Assembly (NCBI GenBank): GCA_033439295.1
Contig: JAVTLE010000015.1
Span: forward strand, 682,001-746,000
Direction: 5' to 3'
DNA: 64,000 bases
Source: Deuterostichococcus epilithicus
Lineage: Eukaryota > Chlorophyta > Trebouxiophyceae > Prasiolales > Stichococcaceae
Every line of letters starts with the position of its first letter. Within the stretch, counting starts at the first letter, position 1. Shown piece by piece: positions 21,301-33,500 of the stretch. The position numbers were made by a program, and so were the translations under genes. A model generated the notes under the pieces. That model saw only the letters and a list, made by a program, of their open reading frames with translations. It searched no databases and had not been told where the DNA came from.

Positions 21301-24300
21301 TGGTGCGTCATGCTGTAGGCACATATGCTGTGCTGAGACACCACGCCCTCTCGATCCTCAGGTTCCCGCGGAGGGAGAAGCACGGCATCGAGCCTCTCAT
21401 GCGGCTTTCCGGCCTGGAACCGATGGACTACCGCCCCAATGCCGATGACATGCGGTCCACCTTCCTGTACATTGGCGAGCGCTGCAATGTGGCCGGCTCC
21501 AGCATCTACAAGAAGGCCATCGTGGACGGCAACTATGACAAGGCGCACTCCATCGCGCTCAAGCAGGTGGGCCCTGGACGCTACCTCATGCAGACCCTCG
21601 CGATCAGGCAGAGCGGTCGTGCATGCCACCGTCAGAACCTGGTGTGCGGAGGCATATGAGTGGTGAGCGGGCAGCTGTTGGCAACAGCTTGCCCTTGGGC
21701 TGCAGCCTGGGTGTCTGCGCACAACTGCACATCTCGTAGTGCCTTCCTGCTTCTGCAAACGGCTCACAGCAGAGGCTCCTTCTGCTCTGCCCTGTACAGC
21801 TGTGCCGAGCTCTGGTCGGTTGGCAATTGTTTGCGGCGTGGGCCCTGCGCTCGACTGCGTTGCTTCTCCTGTCTCGTGCACAGGTGGAGCAGGGCGCCCA
21901 CATCCTGGACATCAACATGGACGATGGGCTGATCGAGGGCGTGCCCGCCATGACCAAGTTCGTCAACCTGCTGGTGTCGGACCCGGAGGTGTCGCGCGTG
22001 CCCTTCATGATCGACAGCAGCAAGTTCGCCATCGTGGAGGCGGGGCTCAAGTGCTGCCAGGGCAAGGCCATCGTCAACTCCATCTCCCTCAAGGAGGGCG
22101 AGGAGGCCTTCCTGTGAGCCCATCTGCAGCCTTTCTGACTTGGCACCCGCAACCATCTGTGCCGGCCATCTGGCCTGCATATAGTGGTTGGCCCAACTGC
22201 TGATGCCCGCGAGACAGGCTATTCGCGAGGAGCTTCCTGGTCGCACGTGCAACGGATGTGCCTCTTGAGGTCTGCATCTGCAGCATCTTCTGGCTGAGCA
22301 GCCATGTGCTGCTTGACTGCAGGCACCATGCGCGCATCGTGAAGAAGCATGGCGCCGCTGTCGTGGTCATGGCATTTGACGAGGAGGGCCAAGCCGCTAC
22401 CCGAGATGACAAGGTGACACACCCCTCTGGCAGTTTAGTGTGTGGATTGCCACAGGCTGCCAGGCACACTGCTCAGGCAGTCCTGAACATACCCAATTTA
22501 CACACCTTCAGTCTGCAGCAAGGGGCGGGCTGCCAGAGACATCAAGGGGCAGATGCACAGTCAGCCCTGACCGCACCCCGTCTGCACACCCTGAGATGCA
22601 GCAGACTGAATGTGCCCACGGCACACTTTCTGTGAGACATCGTGGCACTGCGGTTGGCCTGCGCCAGCTGGCCTGCTGTGACAGATCCATTCGCCTCGCA
22701 AGGTTGCTTCTGCTGCCGTGCCTTTGAGAGTTCCTTGGTTCTGTCAATTAATGCTTCTTCACTGGATGTTTGTGGCGTCGTACACGCTACTTTGACATCT
22801 TCGCTCGATCCTCCTCGCAGGTCCGCATCTGCTGCCGCGCCTTCAAGATGCTGGTGGAGGTCGTCGGCTTCAATCCGGAGGACATCATCTTCGACCCCAA
22901 CATTCTCACCATTGGCACCGGCATGTCGGAGCACAACAACTACGCGGTGGACTTTTTCGAGGCGACTGCCGAGATCAAGCGCTTGTGCCCAGGCTGCAAG
23001 ATCAGCGGGGGCGTGTCCAACATCGCCTTTTCGTTCCGCGGCAACGAGCCCGTGCGGCGGGCCTTCCACTCCGCCTTCCTGCACCACGCCTGCAAGGTGC
23101 GTGTTGCTGCAGGCTCCCTCCTGTCGGGCTCCGCGCCCTGAGTGCCCCACCGGCTGTGCGCTGATTTTCTGCGCTTTTGCTTCTGCCCATTGCTGCCACT
23201 GCAGCACCCAGCACTCGTCTCCTCCAGCAACAGTTGTCAATGTCCTGGACGCAAAGGCGGCAATCTGTCGAAGCATGACGCAGCCTCGCCCACAGGTCTG
23301 ATGCCGCTTGAACGCTTGCCGTCCTGACCAACGTTTGCCCCGACCGCTCCGCCCCCACTCGTGCCCGCAGGCGGGCATGGACATGGGCATCGTCAACGCG
23401 GCGCACTGCGTGCAAGACGTGTACGAGAAGATCGACAAGGAGCTGCTCACGCATGTGGAGGATGTGCTGCTCAACCGCAGCGAGGACGCCACCGAGAAGA
23501 TGCTGGACTACGCTGCCACACTGGTGGGTGGTCCCTTCGCAGATGCGCTGACTCTTTGCTGGGCTGCCTGACGGCGCAAGGCACCCCGCAAACATTGACA
23601 TGGTCAAATGCTCTCTATAGGTGCAGTTTCGATGGTCTCTTGGCGCGTGGTTGCAAACTCATATCGTATAGACGCATGCAGCCTCAGCAAGCGGCAAGCC
23701 AAACAGCAGTGCTAGAAGCGCGCCAGCTCCTCGGCTCTCTTCACAAATTGTTGGCAATCGATCGCAGGACCCCAAGAGCCGGCCGACGCAGCTGAAGAAG
23801 CTAAAGGAGGAGGTGATCTACACGCCGCGGCTCAACCCGGTGGCCGACGATGTCGACACCCTAGCGCCCGGCGACGACCTGCCGCTTGTCCCCGAGTACA
23901 AGGTCGGTGCCTGGAGTGCACATTTTGGTGCCTGTCAGCTTCAACCCTGTGTCGCTCTGCTGCATCTGAGGCTCCTGGTGCCGTCCCTGACGCTCTGCAT
24001 GTGCATGTCAGAGCCGCTGCCTTTGAGCAAAACGTTTGCAGAGCTACTGGTGGCGGTATCGAAAAGAAACCCTGTTCGAAGCTCCTGGTCTGACAATCGC
24101 TGTAAGATGCTGAGGTGAACTCTCCGCAGGTATGGGAGGACCCGCTGCCCAAGTCGGAGGCGTTTGGCCAACTGGAGGAGCTGTTCGAGTCGCGCATCGC
24201 CTTCATTGATGGCGCCATGGGCACCTCCATCCAGAAGTACAAGTAAGCTTCTGACCTGCCGCCGGCAGCCCAACAGTGCAGCCGGCCCTTGGTCCGCATG

Positions 24301-27300
24301 CCTGGGCGTGCAGCCACACAGAAGTATGTGTAAGCCATGCAGCCATGCAGCTGGATCTGATGTGCAGCCAGGCCCTTGGTCGACATGCAGCCTTTGACTG
24401 ATAATGTAGCAGCTCAGCAGATGTGCTGATGTCCACCATGTGTGTGTTGCAGCATACCCAGCCTCTTCAGCGCATGCTCTGTGCGCTCTGTTGTGCACTC
24501 AAGGTTGTGAGTTTCCCATGCTCGGCCCCCTTGACGTCAGTCGGAAATCTGCGGCACAGGCTGGAGGAGGAGGACTACAGGGGGGAGCGGTACGCCAACC
24601 ACCACAAGGAGCTCAAGGGCAACAACGACCTGCTGGTCATCACCAAGCCCGAGGTGCCTCCTGCACCTGCCTCGCATGCGTAGACGCCTGCCGGAGACAA
24701 GACCCTTAAATTTTCAAGGGCAACGGATGCTTTTCTGCGAGTGCTGCAGCGGCGCTGGGGTTCTGTGGCGTACGGCGGCGTGTCCTGACGCTGACGGCGG
24801 CGCTGGGCCTGCGACCACAGGTGATCGAGGAGATTCACATGGCATTTTTGGAAGCCGGCGCGGACATCCTAGAGACCAACACCTTCAACGGCACCACCAT
24901 CAGCCAGGGCGACTACGAGCTGGACATCGAGGAGGAGGTGCGTGTAATGAGAATCAGAACGAAGGAATCAGGACTCAGATCCAGCTTACAGTCTCAGGGT
25001 ATTGGAACCGCAGATTGTCAATTGAGCAGCTCGAAGTTGCAAAGCAGGTGCACATGGCAGCAGCAGCCTGCGACAGCCTGTGCATGTGTGTGCACACCGC
25101 TACCTGCCTGCCAGTGCTGCAGGCGCAACTGCAGGCGATGCCGGGCCAAAGACAGCGCTCCTGCTTTGGCGCAGCCCCCACATTCTCACCCTTGTGAACC
25201 TCGCTTGAGGGATTGGGACTGCACGCTGCGTGCAGGTGTACCTGATCAACAAGACCGCTGCGGAACTGGCCAAGAAGTGCACTGCCCAGTACATGGAAGC
25301 ACACCCTGGCGAGCGCAAGTTCGTGTCTGGCGCCATCGGGCCCACCTCCAAGACGCTGTCGGTGTCGCCGAGCGTGGAGAACCCCGCGTTCCGCGGCTGC
25401 ACCTACGACGAGATCGAGGCGGCCTACTACTCCCAGGTGTGTGATCCGGTCACGGACAAGAAGCGATCTGTGCTGTCTCAGGGTCTGGCGAAGTTGCAGT
25501 CTCTTATGTTGGACGAAAGCCGGACGTGGTCAGCTTGCTCCAGCCTGTCAGTCTCTGCCTGTCGCGGCAGCACCAAGGAGCCCCTGTTGTTGCCGCACTA
25601 GTATACATATAAGTGTGGCCAATGCATTGAGGCGCGTTTCTGTCCGTCGCTGGGCCCTGGCGGTGCCCTGGCGCCTTTTTGCTGTCAAGGCAGCCCGATT
25701 TGCTCGTCCACAAACGCCGCAGGCCGGCGCGCTGTACGACGGCGGCGTCGACCTGTTTCTGGTGGAGACCATCTTCGACACGCTCAACGCCAAGGCGGCC
25801 ATCTTCGCGCTGGAGCGCTTCTTCGAGGACAAGGGCATCCGCATCCCGGTCTTCATCAGCGGCACCATCGTCGACAAGTCCGGCCGCACGCTCAGCGGCC
25901 AGACCAACGAGGCCTTCTGGCTGTCCATCCAGCAGGTGGGCCACTGGCGGCTCTGCCGCCACAATTGTTGCATATTTGCCCCAAAGCTATATATCTCGTG
26001 GTTCCTGCTGGCTATGGGCATTCAAGCAGGAGCTTCATGTGAGTTGTGCCGCCGACATCATGCACACCAGAATGACACCATGAAGTATTCTAGCTTTTTA
26101 TTCGAGCGTTTCTGCCTGCCTGCACCAGGCGCGCCCGTTTGCGGTGGGTCTCAACTGCGCGCTGGGCGCCTCAGACATGCAGCCGTACATCGCCAACCTG
26201 GCAAAGTGTGCCGACTGCTACGTGTTTGCGTACCCCAATGCCGGGCTGCCCAATGCCATGGGCGGCTATGACCAGAAGGCCCACGAGATGGCGGAAGGTG
26301 GGCTTGCATGTGTTCATTATATGGGCGCCGTGACACAGAGGGACACTGGTTTCGCATCTCACATTTGCATGCAACAAGATATGTCTTGAGGTGTTTTTGT
26401 GCATCGACGATGTGGGCCCTGGGCTTACTGCACAGCCGCTCCGGGTTGCAGGAACACCCCGCCTGCCTGTGCTGCATCGTTTCTCATTAACACGTTGATG
26501 GACCCATGCGCTGGGCAGTCGCTTCCTACGGGTTGCAGTGCATCGACCCTCAATTGCATGGTTGGCGTTTACGCAGAGGTGAAGCCATTTGTGGAGAAGG
26601 GCCTGGTGAATGCGCTGGGCGGCTGCTGCGGCTCGCGCCCCGACCACATCGCCGCCATCGTCAAGATGGCCAGCGAGTGCGCTGTTTGTGCTTCTCCTTG
26701 GATCCTCTCCTCCTCTGTCTGTCACGTTGCCGTCAACAGTCGCCCGCCAGACATGCCTGCTCGTAGGAGGCGGACTTGTGCTTCTGATGGCGGGAAGGGT
26801 CGATTCCTGTAAGGCCGGCCATGTGGATGACATCCGCAGCTGCTGCTGCCCTCCAGACACCGGACAGACTGCCTGCACCCTCGCCGCAGGTTCAAGCCAC
26901 GCAAGAAGCACGGCGTGGAGCCGCTCATGCGGCTGAGCGGCCTGGAGCCCATGGAGTACGTGCCATCCGCCACCGACCACCGGTCGACCTTCCTCAACGT
27001 CGGCGAGCGCTGCAACGTGGCCGGCAGCATCATGTACAAGAAGGCCATCGTGGACGGCGACTATGACAAGGCGCACGCCATCGCGCTCAAGCAGGTGTGA
27101 TGAGGCAGATGGCACAGCCAGGCAGGCTAGCAGTTGACTGCAGAAGTTGTGGGCGACGCTGTGCCAAAGCATTCGCAGACACCTTGTAGGCGCATTGCAG
27201 GGTGCGATGTAATTTTCGGCCCTGCACAAAGCACAGCTCGCAGTGATGCAACATGGCACACTGAGGAACTCGACTGCTCCATCCAAGCCGCGGCGTCTGC

Positions 27301-28279
27301 CTCTGCATGGAAAGTTGCCCTGAACGAGCCTGCACGAGGTTTTTTGGTCCAAGCCGGGGAAGCGTCTTCCATGGTGTGAGGAGCAGCACCCTTTGAGGAG
27401 GTATTGACACATTCATGACTTGCAGTCTCGAAGTGATTTCTGCTGTGTCGTCTCGGGCCGCAGGTCGGCCAGAAGGCGCACATCCTGGACATCAACATGG
27501 ACGATGGGCTGATCGAGGGCGTGCCCGCCATGACCAAGTTCGTCAACCTGCTGGTGTCAGACCCGGAGGTGTCGCGCGTGCCCTTCATGATCGACAGCAG
27601 CAAATTCCACATAGTGGAGGCGGGGCTCAAGTGCTGCCAGGGCAAGGCCATCGTCAACTCCATCTCCCTCAAGGAGGGCGAGGAGGCCTTCAGGTCAGGA
27701 AATGTAGACGCCAACTGTTGTATGGCACTGTGCTTGCAGCCTGCCGAGTGCCAACAGACTGTCGAGCTGCCGCTACCCGACGCCGGTTTGCTGTTGTTAC
27801 CCTTGGCTGGCTGGTCCAGCAAACAAGCCCTAGAAGAAGAAGATTTGATTGCTATGCATCGCTCACTATCAGCTGAGTATGTCCGGCTCCTCGGCAGGCA
27901 CCACGCCAAGATCGTCAAGCGGCACGGCGCCGCGGTCGTGGTCATGGCCTTTGACGAGCGGGGCCAGGCTGCAGACTACGACGAGAAGGTGTGTATGGAC
28001 CCATGACTGGTACTCCACACTTCTGCATCGGGCACAGGGCATCCATGTTCGACGAGTCTCGGCTAAATACCAAGCCAGCTGCTGTGTGTGCGTCCCAGAC
28101 TGACCAAGCCCTTTGTGCAGGCGTGACCTGCGACACGCGCACCTCCCGAGTTGACTATGCACGATCTGCTGCGGCGCTCATCCCTGAAGTGCTGACGTGC
28201 TCCGCCGCTGTACCGGCTGCAGGTGCGCATCTGCTGCCGGGCGTACAAGATCCTGCGGGAGGAGATCGGCTTCGACCCG

Positions 28280-28312
<33 letters not shown>

Positions 28313-30508
28313 ATCGGCACCGGCCTCGCGGAGCACAACAACTACGCAGTGGACTTCATCCGGTGCGCCTTCCAACCCCATCAGCTGCACTGGCATGCAA
28401 TCATGCTGACGGGATCAGGCCTGAGTCTTGGCCCCGCCGCATTCACCAACTTGGATTTCCCTCAGTGTGATTCACTGCTTGGGTCCGGTGCATTGTGGTG
28501 CCATCTTGTGATTGTGGACTGGTTGAACACACTCATTCACCAACCTGCGTGCTAGTGGGCTGGTCGAACACACTCGTTCACCAAACTGCGTGCTAGTGGG
28601 CTGGTTGAACACACTCGTTCACCAAACTGCGTGCTAGTGGGCTGGTTGAACACACTAGTTCACCAACCTGCATGCCAAGAAACGCTGAGCTGAACTGGGG
28701 TCTCTGTGCGCAACCCCTGCAGGGCGACGCGCGAGATCAAGCGGCTGTGCCCCGGCTGCAAGATCAGCGGCGGGGTGTCTAACATCGCCTTCGGCTTCCG
28801 CGGCAACGACGCCGTGCGCCGCGGCTTCCACTCTGCATTCCTGCACTACGCCTGCAAGGTGCGTGCTGCGCCACATCGCAGCTGTACGTGAATGGCATGG
28901 TCTGCAGCTATTGTACACAGATATAAAGGCCGCCGGGTACACCTGCAGCGCACTTAGCAGACTTCCGGGCAGCTGCTTCCACGGGCAGCGGGCCAAGGCT
29001 GCTCCTTGCCTCAGATTCTGCACAGCATCACCGCCTGCTGACAGAAGGGACCCTCCACGTGCACCCTCAGACAAGACTGTTCAAGTCAAACCCCCCTTCC
29101 CGGCCCTGGCCCCACCCTCACCCCTCGCAAACAATACACTCAACCCTGAAATACTGCGCGCAGGCGGGCATGGACATGGGCATCGTTAATGCGCTGCACT
29201 GCGAGTCCGACAAGTACGAGAAGCTGGACAAGGAGCTGCTGGGCTTCATCGAGGACGTGCTGCTGAATCGCTGCGAGAACGCGACCGAGCGCATGATGGA
29301 GTACGCCGCAACCATCGACCCCAAGTCCAAGCCCACTGCCGTTCGCAAGCTCGGTGAGGAGCCGCAGCGGCGAGTTTGCTTCCGGATTTTGCCTCCTGTG
29401 CCAAGGCCCTGCCGCCATCTGCATGTGCGGTGCGGCGCTGTACCATGGCTCGTGCAGCGCCGGTGCACATTCGTGCATCTGCTTCTGCGCTCCGGACACC
29501 GTCGCAGGCTGTCCCACACGAGCAGCAACCCTTGTCGCCACTCTGATACGCGGTGCTGAGGCAGTTTAAAGGCACCCCATCAAGATTCCAAACCTCCGCG
29601 CATGATTCCAACCGGCGCAGGCGAGACGGGCGGCGGCGACAAAGCGGGCCCTAAGGCGGCCTCGTGGCGCGACGAGTCGGTGGAGAAGCGTCTGGCGCAC
29701 GCCCTCGTCAAGGGCATCGACGAGTTCGCCGTCGTGGTGCGCAGACAGATCACTTCTAGCCCGGATGCTCACGTGAACCGCCCCTCTGGCAGCTGGTCGA
29801 CTCCACTCCACCGTTTTTCCAGCCGCTGTTGGCCTGCTGCCAACATCCACCTTTGGCGGTGGCCCACACCCAACTGCGCCGTCCTCACGCCAAAGCCTGC
29901 ACATGATCATCGCTTATGGTGGCGATCGACAGCGGGTGAAGGGTCAACATGTGAAAACTGAGGAGGCGTTTGAAAGCGTGTGCGGCTGTGGCGGCAGGAC
30001 ACAGAGGAGGCGCGGACGTGCGGGCGGTATGACGAGCCGCTGCGCGTGATCGAGGGGCCACTCATGGACGGCATGAACATCGTCGGCGACCTGTTCGGCG
30101 CCGGCAAGATGTTCCTGCCCCAGGTGCACCCGCCGCCTGGCCCGCAATCTCACATCCGCTTGGGCCAACGCCAAAGCTGGTGACTGCTGGTCGCTTCCTC
30201 GTCCGTTTCCAGGCTGTTGCGTGGAGCGTTCCATGTGTCCCTCCCTCCAGCAGCTGGCATGCCGTGCGAGGCACCGGCAACGCACCACCCGGGTCGCACA
30301 GCCCAGCGCATCTTGGCTACAAACCAGGATCCACCTGCTGCAGGCAATGAAATGTTTGGATGGATGGTCGCTTGAACAGGTCATCAAGAGCGCGCGGGTG
30401 ATGAAGAAGGCGGTGGGACACCTGCTACCGTACATCGAGGAGGCGAAGAACAATGCAGGCGGCGTGGCCGGCGAGGACGACAATGCAGGCGTCATCATCA
30501 TGGCCACC

Positions 30509-30552
<44 letters not shown>

Positions 30553-33500
30553 CGTGCTCGGATGCAACAACTTCAAGGTGCCTGCGCTGCGGCAATATCG
30601 ATCTCCTTTTTCTGATCCCATATCAGCTCGGGGCTTACAAGAGTCGTTCTGGTTCGCGAGACTCAGTTTCAGCAGCTGTCCGTGTAGCAGCAGCTCCTGC
30701 CGGGTGCACACGTTCGCCTGCCATGCAAGGCAGATCCGGCAGAGGGCACGAGGAAAACATGCCGCCGGCATGTTGCAGGTCATTGACCTGGGCGTGATGA
30801 CGCCGTGGGAGAAAATTCTCGACGCGGCGGTGGAGCACAAGGCGGACATCATTGGGCTCTCGGGCCTCATCACGCCCTCGCTCGACGAGATGGTGACGGT
30901 CGCCAAGCGCATGGAGGAGCGGGGCCTGAAGCTGCCGCTGCTGATCGGCGGCGCGACGACCTCGAAGATGCACACCGCCGTCAAGATTGTCACCCAGTAC
31001 TCTGGTGCGTGCACCACGCCAAACAAGATGCCAAACTCCGGCAGTGGTTGCTGGCCATGTGTTTCTGCAGGGCGCTGCCTCTGCATTCTGACTTCCCACT
31101 GACCTCCCTGCACAAGTAGATTTTCTGTGGTGATTGCGCGTCATCTATTGATGTGCTGAAGTTCGAGGCCAATGGCGCATGTCGAATGGCATCTCAAGGC
31201 GCCGTGCGCCGGATATTGTGCAACCAGAGCTGCACAGAGATGCTGCTTTGTAAGATCGAAGTTTGGCGCACGGCGCTCGTGCAGAAGCTGTGGCAAAATA
31301 GATGCTTGTCCTATGCCTGGCGCTCCTTGCAGGCCACTGTCACTGGGCGTTGCCGTGCCGCAGCGCCGCAGGCAATCGTGCTGATGTGGCGCTGGAAGGC
31401 TCCTGGAGACACCTGCCCACACACGCCTGCAGCTGGCCTGTCATGTAAACACAAATGATGTCCTGCACCGCAGGCCCGGCGGTGCACGTGCTCGACGCCG
31501 CCCGCAGCGTGCCGGTCGCCCAGGTGCCGCCCTCCGCGCAGCGGTCGCACCACACACAACATCTCCCCAAAACGATTCAGCCGACTAAGCCCCCCCCTGT
31601 TCACTGACCCGCCGCCGTCCCCTGCTGCCGTGTGTGCGGACAGGGCCTGTAGTGTATGTGCTCGACGCGAGCCGCAGCGTTCCCGTGGCCCAGACGCTGC
31701 TGGACAAGGCGCGCGGCCCGGGCTTCGTGGAGGATGTGAAGGAGGACTACGCGGAGATGCGGGAGGAGTTCATGGCGGGGCTAGAGGACCGGCGGTACCT
31801 CACCATCGGGGAGGCCCGCAAGCTGCGCCTGCAGGTGTGCATTTGTGACGTAACCCCAGCTGCAGAATGAGGTTCCACGTGCATGTTGACGTGTTTGTGT
31901 GCCGTCCGGCTGCACAGGGAGGTTGCCAAGGGCCCATCCGGCAGCCACGGCGCGGCTGCGGCGGCAGTGAGGCCCTCTGCAATAATGCAGAGCATGTGTT
32001 GCAACGGGAGCATCATTGCTCCGAAAATCTTCTCTCAGCGGATACTTTGTTGCCCGCCGAGGTGTCGTGCTCAGCGGGCTGGAGCTCAGCGTCCGCACCT
32101 CTCGAACGGGCTGGTCTCACTGATCGCTTGCTGTGCGCGGCGTCCGCTAGGTCGACTGGAAGGCGCCGGAGAACAAGCCGGTGACGCCCAAGCTGACCGG
32201 CACCAAGGTGTTCAACGACTTCCCGCTGGATGAGCTGCTGGACTACATCGACTGGAACCCCTTCTTCCAGGTCCCTCTGGCCCTCGCTCACAGCGGCTGA
32301 CTGTTGAAGATTCCGAGCCTCTGGCGCTGTTGCACCGATTGGACACCCTTCTTCCGGGGCCCCTTAGGTTGGCTGTGCATGCATGTCCCGAGTTGCGGAG
32401 GTCATCTGGACCGCTTCTTCCTCTCATGTGCGCCTTGCGGAGCTCCAGAGGCTGGTGGGGTGAAGCTATTCTGCATTGTCGCTAGCAGTGTGGAGCTCTC
32501 TTGACAGCCGCCGGCAGCGTCAAGCCTGCGGAAGTGAGCTCGACTGTGCGACACCCCCAGCTGCCCTGCTGGCTGGGGTCCTCTGACTCGGAGGTGTCGG
32601 CGACTGTGTGCTGCAGACGTGGCAGCTGCGGGGTCGGTACCCCAACCGCGGCTACCCCAAGATCTTCAACGATGAGACCGTCGGCGAGGAGGCCAAAAAG
32701 CTGTTCGATGAGGCCCAGGTCATGCTCAAGGTGCGGTTTCCCGTCGCCTGGCTCTGGGTGTCGATCTCTGATGCGTTTCATGCCGTCACCAACCTCCAGA
32801 GGGCCCGCGGCTACTTCCTGCAACCTGCCTGCACGGCTGTGCTGCTGACGACGCCGCCAGCGCCTGGCCGCTCGCATGGGGACCTCGCGGTGCTTTGTGC
32901 GGCTTCTCTGTGAGCGTCCTGAACCCTTGAAACCTCTTCAACACCTGCACGTGATGCGCCGCAGGAGATCGTGGCCAACAAGTCGCTGCAGCTGAAGGGC
33001 ATTGTAGGCCTGTGGCCCGCCAACGCCGTTGGCGACGACATCCAGGTGCGCCGGGCACCGCAAGCACAGCTGTAGCCTTGGACTCTAGCCTTGGTCTGTA
33101 GCCTGACTCTTCACCTGTCCGCACCCCAACCTTTTGACAATCTCGAGGCTGCACCAAATCTGGCCTGCAACCCTGTGTCTGACGGTGCCGTCGATACAGC
33201 TGGGAACCCGCCGCCTGCTCGACGCTGCTGTGCAAGCGAGCGTTCTTGAGCATGTTCTGCAGTGCTTCCTGTGGAGCTGTGCGCGCACAAGGCACAGGGG
33301 ACCGTGCTGGCCGCCTTCCATGATGGGCGTCAGCCGCATCAGGCTCGCTGGTTGCTCGGGCCTGTGTGCCTGTGGACCGTTTGAATCGCGCATGATTGTG
33401 TCGACGCCTGCGCAGCTGTATGCGGACGAGGCACGGGGCGAGGTGCTGGCCACCTTCCACGGGCTGCGGCAGCAGGCGGAGAAGGACAACACCAAGGAGC

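Noticed and set aside
24272-24395. Repeated GTGCAGCC..GGCCCTTGGTC blocks in a METH intron
   Set aside because: Only two or three short imperfect matches without a regular period. Not distinct enough to call a repeat element.
18580-29353. METH duplication as a simple assembly duplication
   Set aside because: Introns of the two copies are unrelated, several exons differ at many sites, and each copy has private introns. A duplicated contig would be identical throughout.
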